Shown in pieces: positions 9,587-17,834 of a stretch of 64,000 nucleotides of DNA. The notes beneath the pieces are model-generated. The model searched no databases and was not told the origin of the DNA. It saw nothing but the letters and a program-made list of their open reading frames with translations. This stretch comes from Mycetocola miduiensis (lineage in GTDB: Bacteria; Actinomycetota; Actinomycetes; Actinomycetales; Microbacteriaceae): positions 620,001-684,000 of the forward strand of contig NZ_FOVM01000001.1 in NCBI RefSeq assembly GCF_900115155.1, written 5' to 3'. How positions within the stretch are numbered: position 1 is the first letter of the stretch; the number at the start of each line of letters is the position of its first letter. A program made the position numbers and the translations under genes.

Positions 9587-10171
9587 TTACCTGTCCTCGT
9601 CGGCTCCTGGGATACGCGCAATCAACGCAGCGAGCGTCTCACGCAGCGTCTGATTGGTAACCCGTTCCTCAACGAGCTGCCTCTCCAGATCGGCCCGTGC
9701 CTGTCCAGCAGCCTGCAACTCTGCCGTCGCACGCGTTTCATCGGCTCGAGCTGCTTCGAGCGCCGCCTCAAGCGCCGTGCGTTCGTTCGCGTGAGCCTCG
9801 GCTGCAACGATCGCAGCCTGATCCGCAGCGTCGAGATTCTCCCCAAGCTCGGTGATCTCCTCCTCCTGCAGCATTACCTGCGCCCGCCATTCCCGCTCGA
9901 CAGCCGCGTGCGATGCAGCGGCCAGCGTCGACGCCTCCCCCCACATCAGGCCGGCGACTCGATGCAACTGTTCCACGAGCGCCGCGGGAAGCGCACCGAT
10001 CGTCGCGCCTGACGAAGCTTGCACCTCTCGCCATCCACGGAGATAGCGGGTGGCGTCAGCGTTGTTGACGCCGGCGCGCTCCCGGACGGTTGCGACAGTA
10101 GGCTTTCCTCCGTCGCGCTCGATGCTGTCGGCAGCTGCGTGGACTCGCGCTTCGGTGCTGGTCTCGCTCAT
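9587..10171 (-). CDS. KfrA-like coiled-coil DNA-binding protein
   Basis: The 194-aa product starts at ATG 10171, which has AGGA close upstream; a TTG three codons earlier is possible. Residues 1-60 resemble the KfrA N-terminal DNA-binding domain (ARVHAAADSIERDGGKPTVATVRERAGV, then ATRYLRGWR). The rest is an alanine/glutamate-rich coiled coil with heptad pattern. KfrA proteins are plasmid-associated transcriptional autoregulators and segregation aids. This copy converges on jetD with a 4-bp gap. Whether it works with the Wadjet system or is a leftover from a plasmid or integrative element is unknown. Confidence 0.6.
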   Translation of the reverse strand: MSETSTEARVHAAADSIERDGGKPTVATVRERAGVNNADATRYLRGWREVQASSGATIGALPAALVEQLHRVAGLMWGEASTLAAASHAAVEREWRAQVMLQEEEITELGENLDAADQAAIVAAEAHANERTALEAALEAARADETRATAELQAAGQARADLERQLVEERVTNQTLRETLAALIARIPGADEDR

Positions 10172-10375
10172 GGTCCTCAATTCGGTAGTAACATGGTCGC
10201 CACCGACACGCTACCACTAGTGTCATTATCACCGCTACTCGTAATTACTACTACTGGTACTACTACCGGGGTCGCTATCGAAGAGCCGCGGCGGGCACCA
10301 GAAGCGCGGACGTCGCGGTCGAGCCAGTAGCAACAGGGGTTTCCCTCCTGCGGGCCACCGGCGCATACTGCCACC

Positions 10376-10525
10376 ATGGACGACGACGACGACGACGCCT
10401 CGTTCGAGGCTCCGAACTGCCCGCAGTGCCTTGTGCGGCTCGACCTGGCAGGGACGATTGAGCATCCGTACTGGCTGTGTCCTGTCTGTCGCTCGGCGCA
10501 TCTCAGCTATGTGGCGATCGGCTGA
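10376..10525 (+). CDS. Small CxxC-CxxC zinc-ribbon protein
   Basis: A 49-aa reading frame from ATG 10376 to TGA 10525. It starts with six aspartates and contains CPQC (residues 15-18) and CPVC (35-38), spaced like a zinc ribbon. No obvious Shine-Dalgarno sequence is near the start, only a purine-poor leader. It is too short to assign a function; such small zinc ribbons are frequent in actinobacterial accessory DNA. The paired cysteines are the main reason to believe it is real. Confidence 0.5.
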   Translation: MDDDDDDASFEAPNCPQCLVRLDLAGTIEHPYWLCPVCRSAHLSYVAIG

Positions 10526-10693
10526 TACTAGGCGTTCTCAGTCCGTCGTAACCATCTGTGGTAGTCCAGGAGGCCGGGTGATGGTCGGAGCGTCAACCTA
10601 GTCGGGCTCGAAGTGGCGGCCGAATATCCGCCCGACGGTGGCGGATCTACCCGCCAAAGCAGATGCGCCACCTTGTTGAGCGCGGGGTCTCGG

Positions 10694-11083
10694 CTATGCG
10701 GCATTAATGAAGGCTCGTGCGGCGGCGAGCACTTCTCGTGCGCGGCCTTCGGCGAGAACCTCAGCCGGGGTCTCGTCATTCAGCCGTGGGTTCATTCCCA
10801 TGAACCAGGCTCGAGCGACAGGCGCGGCGTCCGTCGTCGTGAGCAGGGTCATGATCTGAAGCGTGTCGCGGAGGCGCTGCTCTGATGCTTGCGGAGGCTG
10901 AACGTCACCGCTCACCCAACGGGCGACCGTCCGCGTGTCCCGCCCGACGATGACGCTGAGGAGCGCCTGGCCCAGCTGCTCTTGCAGCGCAGCGGCGACA
11001 TCGGTGACGCTGAGCTCAACTGACCGTGCGTGGGCGTTTATCTGCACCCGCGGCCCCGAGACTCGTGTCGCTGAATCGGTCAT
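10694..11083 (-). CDS. Xre/MbcA/ParS-like antitoxin-type protein (orphan)
   Basis: The 129-aa product has a predicted N-terminal helical DNA-binding part (VELSVTDVAAALQEQLGQALLSVIVGRDTRTVARWVSG, about residues 23-60). A DUF2384-like C-terminus follows, with ARAWFMGMNPRLNDETPAEVL and a final AAARAFINA. That C-terminal pattern is the toxin-binding module of Xre/MbcA/ParS antitoxins. No RES-type toxin gene is adjacent. It may be an orphan regulator. It is the second such protein near the Wadjet operon, the other being at 1816-2475. Confidence 0.6.
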   Translation of the reverse strand: MTDSATRVSGPRVQINAHARSVELSVTDVAAALQEQLGQALLSVIVGRDTRTVARWVSGDVQPPQASEQRLRDTLQIMTLLTTTDAAPVARAWFMGMNPRLNDETPAEVLAEGRAREVLAAARAFINAA

Positions 11084-11170
11084 GATTCCACCTCCGGTGG
11101 TCTTGCTGTCATCCTAGAGTGCGGTCTCTTGTCGGGCAATATGTCGGGTGCAATGCCCAGCCTGGTCAGC

Positions 11171-11525
11171 CTACTGCCGTCCCGGGCTTCGTGTCGTAAA
11201 GCTTTTGCATTCCGCCGGCAGCATGCCGCCATTTCCGCTCTCGAGGAGATGGACGCGAGCGCTTGGGACGGTGCGCTTGGTGCCGTATTTCTGTCGGACG
11301 TTGGAGGCTGCCAAGGCTTCGAGCGCATCGGCGATCGCGGACCAGGATTTGGCCAGCGGCGCATCTGTGCGTATTTGGTCGACGCAAGAACGAAGCAACT
11401 CGTTGGTGCAATCGCGCGCGGCGCTCAGTGCATGAGTTCTTCGAGTGAGGCGGGCCGGTGTGTGCTCAGGCAGTTGAGCTCGCCGGTGGCGGTGCTGAGG
11501 GCTTGCTCGCTGTTGCGCTAGTTAT
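11171..11525 (-). pseudogene. Possible decayed gene in two frames
   Basis: On the minus strand one frame reads a natural-looking peptide ending SLEELMH at about 11429. A second frame overlaps it and continues (SWSAIADALEALAASNVRQKYG) to a stop at 11171. Neither part has a good start codon. Together they look like one small gene broken by a frameshift. I recognise no family, so this is weak. Confidence 0.25.
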
Positions 11526-11576
11526 TTGCCTCCTCTTACGTGCTTAGGGGCGCTGTTTTTCAGCGACAAACAGCAA

Positions 11577-12026
11577 ATGCACCGCCGATTGAAAATTCGG
11601 CGGTGCATGCTCGTCGGTGAGAATGGCGGGTGAGGACGTGTTTCTGGTTTTGCCTGCACCGCCGATTGATTTGCCAATTTCCATCGGCGGTGCACGGTTT
11701 TGGGTGTTTTCTCTTGATTTTTCAATAAAAAGATAGAGAAACCAGAGAGATGCACCTTATGCACCGCCAGTTTCGAGAATCTATACACACACATGCGCGC
11801 ACACACGCACACATAGAAAAGTTGAAATCTCGCGGTGCATACGGTGCATTGGGTTATTTAGCCTGATGGGGCGGCGAAAACCGTGTTTTGCGTCGCGGTG
11901 CAATCGGCGGTGCACGTTCTTGTCGGCAGTGCCATATGTGCATCGGATTTGGAGTCTCATCAGGTACTTTAGCGTCGTTGATCGAGCGCATTACCGCACC
12001 GCTGATCGTTGTGGATCGGCGGTGCA
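11577..12026. repeat. Iteron-like array of TGCACCGCCGAT, partly palindromic
   Basis: At least eight full or partial copies. Inverted pair 1 is ATGCACCGCCGA 11577-11588 with TCGGCGGTGCAT 11597-11608. Inverted pair 2 is TGCACCGCCGAT 11655-11666 with ATCGGCGGTGCA 11683-11694. Single copies are TGCACCGCCA 11760-11769, ATCGGCGGTGCA 11903-11914 and ATCGGCGGTGCA 12015-12026. Shorter GGTGCAT or GGTGCA copies are at 11834-11840, 11843-11849 and 11897-11902, and ATGCACC at 11750-11756. The surrounding DNA is AT-richer than the genome and includes a CA/GC-alternating run near 11786-11816. This could be a set of operators or a replication/partition iteron array for the gene at 12178. Confidence 0.75.
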
Positions 12027-12177
12027 CGGTTTTCACCCCTGGAAAGACGTGCTTCAGCATGCTTTTCCGTTCCTCGTCGACCTAATCCATGGACACCAGT
12101 CGAGATCCTCCAGCTTCCCGATCGCGGCACCACCTTGGGGAGTTTCGGCTCCCGATGGCATGCGACATCATCGAAGC

Positions 12178-13614
12178 ATGGGGAGTCGGCGAGTATTCGA
12201 GATAGCGAATGACGCCGGTGTCGACGTGCAGACGGCTCTCGCCGCACTGGCGAGGCTCGGATCCGACGTGACCGAGCCGACAAAGCGACTCGACCCCGGC
12301 CTAACGCGGAAGCTTGGCGGTGCACTTGGCGTGCCCTCGATCACACCTGAGGCTGTACTGGAGTCGCCGTGGCAGCCGCCGGTTCGCCGGGCTCCTGCTC
12401 GACCGGTAGTCGACCGAACCAAACGGACACTCTCGCGACCGCAACGGACGCTCCGGCCGATGCCGAAAAACGTTCTCGGCCTGGAGCACACGAACGCGGT
12501 TCTGCAGATGATCCCAAGCCTGTACGACCTGCTGCTCCGCTGTGGCAGTTCACCTGCCGCGGGCGGTGTCGTCGTCATCTACCACGATGCACGTCTGCGA
12601 CCCGAGTACGGCTTATCCACCTTGAGCCGCAAGCCTTGGATGCCGCCAACCGCGAGCGGGGTCACCAGAGATGCGCTCCTCGGTCCGCTTCGTGCGCTCG
12701 ATCGCCAGTACCGGGACCACGCGCTCATGCCCCCGAACATGTTCATTGCCGTCGACGTGCCGAACAGACGCGCTTGGTTCAGCCGGTCCTTCCAGACGCG
12801 GCCGAAGGGGCCGTTCCTGGACGCGACCACCTCGGAGCCGATCCCTGAGGTGCTAGCGGGTCCGCCCGCCCGGCTGGCAGACAGGGCGCAGATTTTCTAT
12901 CCAGAGCACGTTCCGGCGCTCGCGCGCGACCTCAGCGCGCCCCAAGACAGCCCGGAAGAAGCGTTCCTGCTGCATGAAGAGCTGCTTCAGCTCGCCGTCG
13001 ACAGTCTCGACAGCGACGAGCAGCTCGACCCGCTGCCCGTGCACCTCAACGGGCTGTGGGTCTTCGCCCGGCCGATCATCATGCGGCGGCCCGACGGCAG
13101 CGAGCGACACGTCCGCGCAGTCTGGTACCGGCAGGGTGAGGTCGTCTGGCGGATGCGCACCTTCGCTGCCGGAATCGGCAACGACCCCAAGGAAGTCGGT
13201 GAGCGACTGGCCGGACGGCTGCCGTTCGTGCCGGTCTGGGACGAAAGCCGCCCAGAGTCGAAACTCCTGGCGGCCGTCTGGGCTTTGATGGCGCAAGGCG
13301 GAATCACGGAGTCCGATCATCAAACTTCGGATCGCGGCCCTTCGGCCGAGAATCCGGAGCGCGGCGACTTGACCATCGTGCGGGTGAAGGCGGGCACCGA
13401 TCACGCGCAGGTCTATCGGAACGACGACCCGAGCAATTTCATCGACCGACCTGCATGGAGCGTCCGCGGGCACTGGCGACACCAGCCGTACCCGTCGCTG
13501 GGGCGTGACGAGGCGGGCAATGTCATCACGAAGATGAAGTGGATCGCGTCCTATTCGAAGGGTGACGCGCGTGATTTCGCCCCCAGGGACAAGGTGATCG
13601 TCGTCCGTCCGTAA
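12178..13614 (+). CDS. Protein with IF2_N-like N-terminus, function unknown
   Basis: Starting at ATG 12178 (another ATG lies at 12160) the product is 478 aa; upstream in-frame codons run through the repeat array and are unlikely to be translated. Residues 5-47 match the IF2_N fold (RVFEIANDAGVDVQTALAAL, then VTEPTKRLDPGLTRKL), a small DNA/RNA-binding-like helical domain found in translation factor IF2 and in some fused proteins. The C-terminus contains RGHWRHQPYPS and MKWIASYSKGD, a tryptophan-rich pattern that I recall from proteins of actinobacterial plasmids and phages. No catalytic motif was recognised. The repeat array upstream may be its binding site. Confidence 0.55.
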   Translation: MGSRRVFEIANDAGVDVQTALAALARLGSDVTEPTKRLDPGLTRKLGGALGVPSITPEAVLESPWQPPVRRAPARPVVDRTKRTLSRPQRTLRPMPKNVLGLEHTNAVLQMIPSLYDLLLRCGSSPAAGGVVVIYHDARLRPEYGLSTLSRKPWMPPTASGVTRDALLGPLRALDRQYRDHALMPPNMFIAVDVPNRRAWFSRSFQTRPKGPFLDATTSEPIPEVLAGPPARLADRAQIFYPEHVPALARDLSAPQDSPEEAFLLHEELLQLAVDSLDSDEQLDPLPVHLNGLWVFARPIIMRRPDGSERHVRAVWYRQGEVVWRMRTFAAGIGNDPKEVGERLAGRLPFVPVWDESRPESKLLAAVWALMAQGGITESDHQTSDRGPSAENPERGDLTIVRVKAGTDHAQVYRNDDPSNFIDRPAWSVRGHWRHQPYPSLGRDEAGNVITKMKWIASYSKGDARDFAPRDKVIVVRP

Positions 13615-13737
13615 CGGCCACCAGAGCCCTTCTGCACTGCTCGTAAACCGGACTGTCATCAAGGAGGATGAAGGGGACCCTAACCGGGAACCCTAAGCGG
13701 GAACGCCCTCCGGGACGCGGCAATCGAAGCGGATGGC

Positions 13738-14022
13738 CTACCGGGCCAGGCCTTCGATTGAGTAACGGCGTTCAATTCCTGCCGTGACTCGGCCCCATTC
13801 GCTCCCCGCGACGCGCTCCTGGTGCAGCTTGAAGACACGCTCGTCCTCGAAACGCTCCTCAACGGACCAGACCAAAGGGTCCCCAGCCGCGGTAACTTCG
13901 AACGAGACACACCCGGGCTCGGCGCGCGTGCGCTCGATGTGTTCAGCGAGGTGAAAAGTTACGATCCGCGCCTCATCCTCGGACTTGCAAATGAGTTGGC
14001 CGGTGAGGTGTATTTCGCTCAT
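13738..14022 (-). CDS. Antibiotic-biosynthesis-monooxygenase (ABM) fold protein
   Basis: The start MSEIHLTGQL at 14022 is preferred because upstream codons are arginine-rich and unlike the family. The 94-aa product has the ferredoxin-like ABM pattern: a first strand, HLAEHIERTRAEPGCVSFEV, then WSVEERFEDERVFKLHQER. Related small proteins are quinol or heme-degrading monooxygenases, often dimeric. The substrate cannot be deduced. It stands alone, oriented toward the gene at 12178. Confidence 0.65.
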   Translation of the reverse strand: MSEIHLTGQLICKSEDEARIVTFHLAEHIERTRAEPGCVSFEVTAAGDPLVWSVEERFEDERVFKLHQERVAGSEWGRVTAGIERRYSIEGLAR

Positions 14023-14762
14023 GTACCCACCATATGACGCAACTCGGTGTCCAATAGACGGACGTCTACGGACACAGAATTGTGGCCGCACTTCTAAACT
14101 TTGCGGAGTGTTGGCGACTTATCACTTCGGAACCTTGAACAGGCCGTTAACGAGAGCGGCGGCGCGTACCGCCCGGTCTTCAGCCTGCGGTGCACCGACG
14201 AGCGCGCCACAGCAACCAGATACCGACGATCAAGGTGGCAGGTGATAGAAGAACCAGCGTCAAATAGACGGGGAACACGCGAACAGCATCAAGTCTTCTG
14301 TCGCACTGCGCGCGTTCTAGAGAACAGAAGACAGAATGACCAAAAGCGGGACGAGAGTCGCCACCCACTTTTTCCTAAGTTCGCCATGTTCGCGACATTT
14401 ACACCATGACAACCCCAATCGCCCAGCCGGCAACGAGGACCAGGAAGCTTCCGACCGTCACGAGCAGCGCTGCCGTGATCACGAAGCTGGATGTTTCCAG
14501 GCAACCTCTGACGCAATCGAAGGAGAAGAGGTACGCCCGCGCCTACGCTCCAGCACGTGGGCGACAGGCGTCCGGGGGAAAGATTGCGAACTCCCTGAGA
14601 TGAATTAACCTCCATGCCGCCGGCGGGGCACGCCTGCATGGAGGAGATTGTGATGAATAGCGTCATTTGAGCGGAAACCTCGCATGCCCAGCAGCGGGAA
14701 ACTCACCTCCCGCCGAAAACGAACCTGCTTATTAACCGAACCGGTGGATCCACGCTAAGTCG
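14023..14762. other. Intergenic region without a convincing gene
   Basis: About 740 bp. Two short minus-strand frames could encode single transmembrane helices: one near 14405-14500 with TAALLVTVGSFLVLVAGWA, and one ending at 14180 with PATLIVGIWLLWRARR. Neither has a clear start codon and ribosome-binding site, so they are probably remnants. A hairpin lies at 14609-14644. Confidence 0.4.
14609..14644. terminator. Possible terminator hairpin
   Basis: CCTCCATGC (14609-14617) is complementary to GCATGGAGG (14636-14644), enclosing a GC-rich loop. It lies downstream of the minus-strand operon that ends at 14763, so it could stop that transcript. No long T-tract is visible on the minus strand side. 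Confidence 0.4.
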
Positions 14763-15590
14763 TTACGGCATGACGCCGAAGGCCTTGGCGAGGCGGTCGA
14801 TCTTTTCGGCACGGCCGAGCCTCGGCAGGTCGCTGCCGTCCCGGATGACGCGGCCGCGTGATTCGAAGTCATCGAGGAAGTCCCGCGCCCACATCGCATC
14901 AGATTGGGTGGGGCTGATGGCCTCGTTGATCACCGTGAGCTGATCCAGCTCGAGGCAGAGCTTCCCGGTTAGCCCAAGGGCAACAGCATGTTCTGCTTTC
15001 TGGCGCAGAACCGGATGGCTGCTTCCGACCGTGGGGCCGTCGATAGGGCCTGGCAAGTTGCCGATTCTACTGGCGATGACGAGCCGTGAACGGGGGTACG
15101 CCATCGCGAGATCATCGGCACTTGTGCCCGTGTCGCGGCGATAGTCGCCGCTGCCGAAGCCGAGCCTGAATGCGCCCCGGGCTCGCGCGATCGACGGCGA
15201 TTCCTCGATGCCGAGCGCGGACTCGACAAGGGCAAGGATAGGCACGATTCCGCCGAGACGGTCGAATGTCTCCGTGACGTGGCTCGCCGATTCGGTCTTA
15301 GCGAGCATCACGCCTGCCAACCCAGGAACACCCTTGAGCCCGTCGACATCATCAGACCAGAAGTCGCTCGAACGGTCGTTGATACGCACCCACCCCGACC
15401 CGCCGGCGGTAAGCCAGTCGATCACCGAGGCTCGAGCGTCCGTCTTCAGTTTTGGATCGACGGCATCTTCGATGTCGAGAATGATCTGGTCGGCGCGGGA
15501 GCAGGCGGCCGCGTCAAAATCGCTGGTCCGGATGCCTGAGACGAGCAGCCATGAACGCGCGATCTCGGGTGCGATAGCGCTTTCGGTCAT
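14763..15590 (-). CDS. CitE-like HpcH/HpaI aldolase family protein
   Basis: The start MTESAIAPEI at 15590 gives 275 aa. The family core is visible: LDIEDAVDPKLKTDAR, MLAKTES, LVESALGIEE and GFGSGDYRRD, the last two supplying the acidic metal ligands of CitE/malyl-CoA-lyase-like TIM barrels. The usual C-terminal GKxxIHPxQ motif is changed to GKLCLELDQ, which may alter CoA or substrate binding. It is the last gene of the minus-strand ABC importer cluster, after a 168-bp gap. Its role could be cleavage of a CoA-bound C4-C5 product, but that is inference. Confidence 0.75.
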   Translation of the reverse strand: MTESAIAPEIARSWLLVSGIRTSDFDAAACSRADQIILDIEDAVDPKLKTDARASVIDWLTAGGSGWVRINDRSSDFWSDDVDGLKGVPGLAGVMLAKTESASHVTETFDRLGGIVPILALVESALGIEESPSIARARGAFRLGFGSGDYRRDTGTSADDLAMAYPRSRLVIASRIGNLPGPIDGPTVGSSHPVLRQKAEHAVALGLTGKLCLELDQLTVINEAISPTQSDAMWARDFLDDFESRGRVIRDGSDLPRLGRAEKIDRLAKAFGVMP

Positions 15591-15758
15591 AGTCCTTCTA
15601 CTTTTCGAGGTCGATCGGGCAGTACGCGTGCACAATCCGTGACGTGAACAGCGGAATCATTTTTCCGATCACGCTGTCACAAAAATGCTCGGATTACCTG
15701 TGCATCGTGAAGTTCTCTGCCATGACGCTGGAAGCGGCCGTTCCCGAAGCCGGGCTAG

Positions 15759-16244
15759 CTACTTCTCGAGCACCACGGTGGGAACACTGGGGTCACTAGT
15801 GCCCGCATCCGCACGTGATCGCTTGATGTAACCAACCGTCACTAGCTCGGAACTGTGCCCAGCGAGAAGGGTTGCGACGACCTGAGCCGACCGACTCGCA
15901 GACGATTCCACGCCCACAAGCACGGCCCGCGTGCCCTCCTTCACCGGCTGGCCGACAGTCAGGAGTCCCAAATCAAGCTCTATGGATGCCCGCGGAACCC
16001 CGAGTCGCCTTGCGACCATATGCGCCAGCACGGTGTCATTCTCGCCCGCCCAACTCAGCACCAAACTCGCGTTGTGCTCTGCCAGCAGCGTCGCCAACGT
16101 GTCACCGATGGTCTCGGCGCAAATCGGGTCGAGGCCGAGATCGACATCCACCCTGCCATCCTCGCCAACCACAGTGAGCGCGACAATCGCCTCTGCCAGG
16201 CCGATGGTTGATTCGCGATCGTCGCGTGCCATACCGGAACTCAT
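15759..16244 (-). CDS. PRTase-fold protein lacking PRPP motif (1)
   Basis: The start MSSGMARDDR at 16244 overlaps the permease stop (ATGA) and gives 161 aa. The pattern LVLSWAGENDTVLAHMVARRLGVPRASIELD, then GTRAVLVGVESSASRSAQVV follows type I phosphoribosyltransferases, for example the strand-loop-helix of orotate PRTase. The acidic pair and TTG of the PRPP loop are replaced by VESSASR, so PRPP-dependent catalysis is doubtful. It may be a ligand-binding or regulatory protein of the cluster. A second protein of this sort is encoded at 27635-28219. Confidence 0.55.
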   Translation of the reverse strand: MSSGMARDDRESTIGLAEAIVALTVVGEDGRVDVDLGLDPICAETIGDTLATLLAEHNASLVLSWAGENDTVLAHMVARRLGVPRASIELDLGLLTVGQPVKEGTRAVLVGVESSASRSAQVVATLLAGHSSELVTVGYIKRSRADAGTSDPSVPTVVLEK

Positions 16245-17020
16245 TTCTTTAGTTTCTCGTTGGGGTCTCGCAGAAGCGTTTCCATCAACCACAGCAGAAG
16301 CGACGTGATCACCACAAGGATAAGGACCACCGCATACGCCTTGGGGATCTGGAACTGGCTGGACGCCTGTTGCGCCATAAAGCCCAGGCCCGCGTTCGCA
16401 CCCAACATTTCAGCGAGCACGACCGACACCGTAGCCATCGATACTCCGAGCCGCAGGCCTGACAAGATCATGGGGCGGGATGCTCCAGCACGGATGTGCC
16501 AGTCGGTTGCCTGCGCCGACGCCCCGAAGGCCTGTCCGACCTTCAGGTATCGCACTGGTACCGCGCTCAGGCCCTTCATCGTGTTGTAGGCGATCGGGAA
16601 GAACGCACTGGCGGCGGCGAACAGGATCTTGGACGGTAGCCCCACTCCGGCCCAGATGAGGAACAGTGGGTAAACCAGCGAGATCGGAAAGATGTACCCC
16701 CAGGCGAGGAGCTTCTCGAAGATGGCCGACCGCAGAGGTTTACGACTCAACACGAACCCGACTAACAGACCAGCCACCGCCGCGATGCCGAACCCGGCGA
16801 TCATTTCGAATACGGTTATGCCCGCCGCGGCCCAGACCTCCGACTCGCGCAAGAGCTCGATCGATTCGGATAGAACTGCACCAAGTTGGGGCAGGATGAT
16901 CGGCGAAATGGAGCCCGTGGCGTTCGCCAGAATCCACCCGCCGAAGACCACGACAACAAAGAGGATGCGCAGGCTCCAAACGATGGTCCTTCGTGGGCCC
17001 GCAGAAGTTGAGGGCCTCAT
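16241..17020 (-). CDS. ABC transporter permease, SsuC/TauC type
   Basis: A 259-aa integral membrane protein with about six hydrophobic segments, starting at 17020 with an ATGA overlap to the ATPase stop. The EAA-like loop (NTMKGLSAVPVRYLKVGQAFGASA) contacts the ATPase. It belongs to the nitrate/sulfonate/taurine type of BPD permeases. The cluster encodes a second permease (17835-18665), so the importer may use a heterodimeric channel. The likely cargo is a small N-heterocycle, judged from neighbouring enzymes. Confidence 0.85.
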   Translation of the reverse strand: MRPSTSAGPRRTIVWSLRILFVVVVFGGWILANATGSISPIILPQLGAVLSESIELLRESEVWAAAGITVFEMIAGFGIAAVAGLLVGFVLSRKPLRSAIFEKLLAWGYIFPISLVYPLFLIWAGVGLPSKILFAAASAFFPIAYNTMKGLSAVPVRYLKVGQAFGASAQATDWHIRAGASRPMILSGLRLGVSMATVSVVLAEMLGANAGLGFMAQQASSQFQIPKAYAVVLILVVITSLLLWLMETLLRDPNEKLKK

Positions 17021-17793
17021 TTGGCCTCACTCGCTGTCGTGGGCTGAATACGGTGAAACAACTCGGCGCGCAGGTCGTCGAACCTGGCCGTCGTCATGAA
17101 TTCGAGGCTGCGTGGCCACGGTTCGTCGACGACGATTTCCTTGCTGATCTCCCCCGGGCCGGCCTTCATCACGACGATGCGGTCCGCCCAGAATATCGCC
17201 TCTTCCAAACTGTGCGTGATCAGGACGACGCTCTGACCCGCATCGTGCAGAATCTGGGTCAACTCCTGGCCTAACGAGCGTCGGGTCTGTTCATCCAGGG
17301 CACCGAACGGCTCGTCCATGAGCAGGAACTTGGGTTTCAGGGCGAGCGCTCGTGCCACGGCGACGCGTTGCTGCATACCTCCGGAGAGTTCGCCCGGGTA
17401 CTTGTCGGCCTTGTCGGCGAGCCCCACGAACCCCAATTCGGCTCTCGCCTTCTCCAGCGCGACCTTCTTGTCTTCCCCTGCGAAGCGCAGGCCCATCGCG
17501 ACGTTGTCGACGACCTTCTTCCACGGGAAGAGGCTGTAGTCCTGGAATACGAAAGCGGCCTGCCGCGGATCCGGCCGTGCCATCTCAATTCCGTCCAAAT
17601 AGATCCCACCCGAGGAGGGTGAAAGCATGCCACCCATCGCATGAAGCAGTGTGGACTTGCCGCAGCCGCTGGGGCCGATGACCGTCACGAATTCGCCTTG
17701 CTTGATTTCCAGGTTGACACCGGTGATCGCAGGCTCGGCAGCATTGACGTTGTAGCGGATCTCGAGGTTTTCGACGTTTAGGTGACTTATCAT
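17017..17793 (-). CDS. ABC transporter ATPase, NitT/TauT type
   Basis: The start MISHLNVENL at 17793 has GAAGGAAA 6 bp upstream; an alternative start at 17838 would overlap the upstream permease stop. The product is 258 aa. Walker A GPSGCGKST, signature LSGGMQQR and Walker B LLMDEPFGALDEQTR are all intact. It powers the importer with the two permeases and the lipoprotein encoded at 18753-19769. The C-terminal part is typical for SsuB/TauB-like ATPases and has no extra regulatory domain. Confidence 0.9.
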   Translation of the reverse strand: MISHLNVENLEIRYNVNAAEPAITGVNLEIKQGEFVTVIGPSGCGKSTLLHAMGGMLSPSSGGIYLDGIEMARPDPRQAAFVFQDYSLFPWKKVVDNVAMGLRFAGEDKKVALEKARAELGFVGLADKADKYPGELSGGMQQRVAVARALALKPKFLLMDEPFGALDEQTRRSLGQELTQILHDAGQSVVLITHSLEEAIFWADRIVVMKAGPGEISKEIVVDEPWPRSLEFMTTARFDDLRAELFHRIQPTTASEAK

Positions 17794-17834
17794 TTTGGTT
17801 TCCTTCGTCTCGCGGACAGTCCGATTGGGCAGCA

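Noticed and set aside
10694-11083. Complete toxin-antitoxin pair
   Set aside because: Neither antitoxin-type protein near the Wadjet operon has an adjacent RES-domain or other toxin gene.
11577-12026. CRISPR array at the TGCACCGCCGAT repeats
   Set aside because: Copies occur in both orientations with irregular spacing and there are no cas genes.
14180-14368. Small membrane protein gene on the minus strand
   Set aside because: A hydrophobic helix is present, but there is no clear start codon or ribosome-binding site and no recognisable relative.
1-14762. Prophage or integrative element with integrase
   Set aside because: No integrase, transposase, relaxase, capsid or terminase gene was recognised, and no direct repeats of the tRNA ends were seen as attachment sites.
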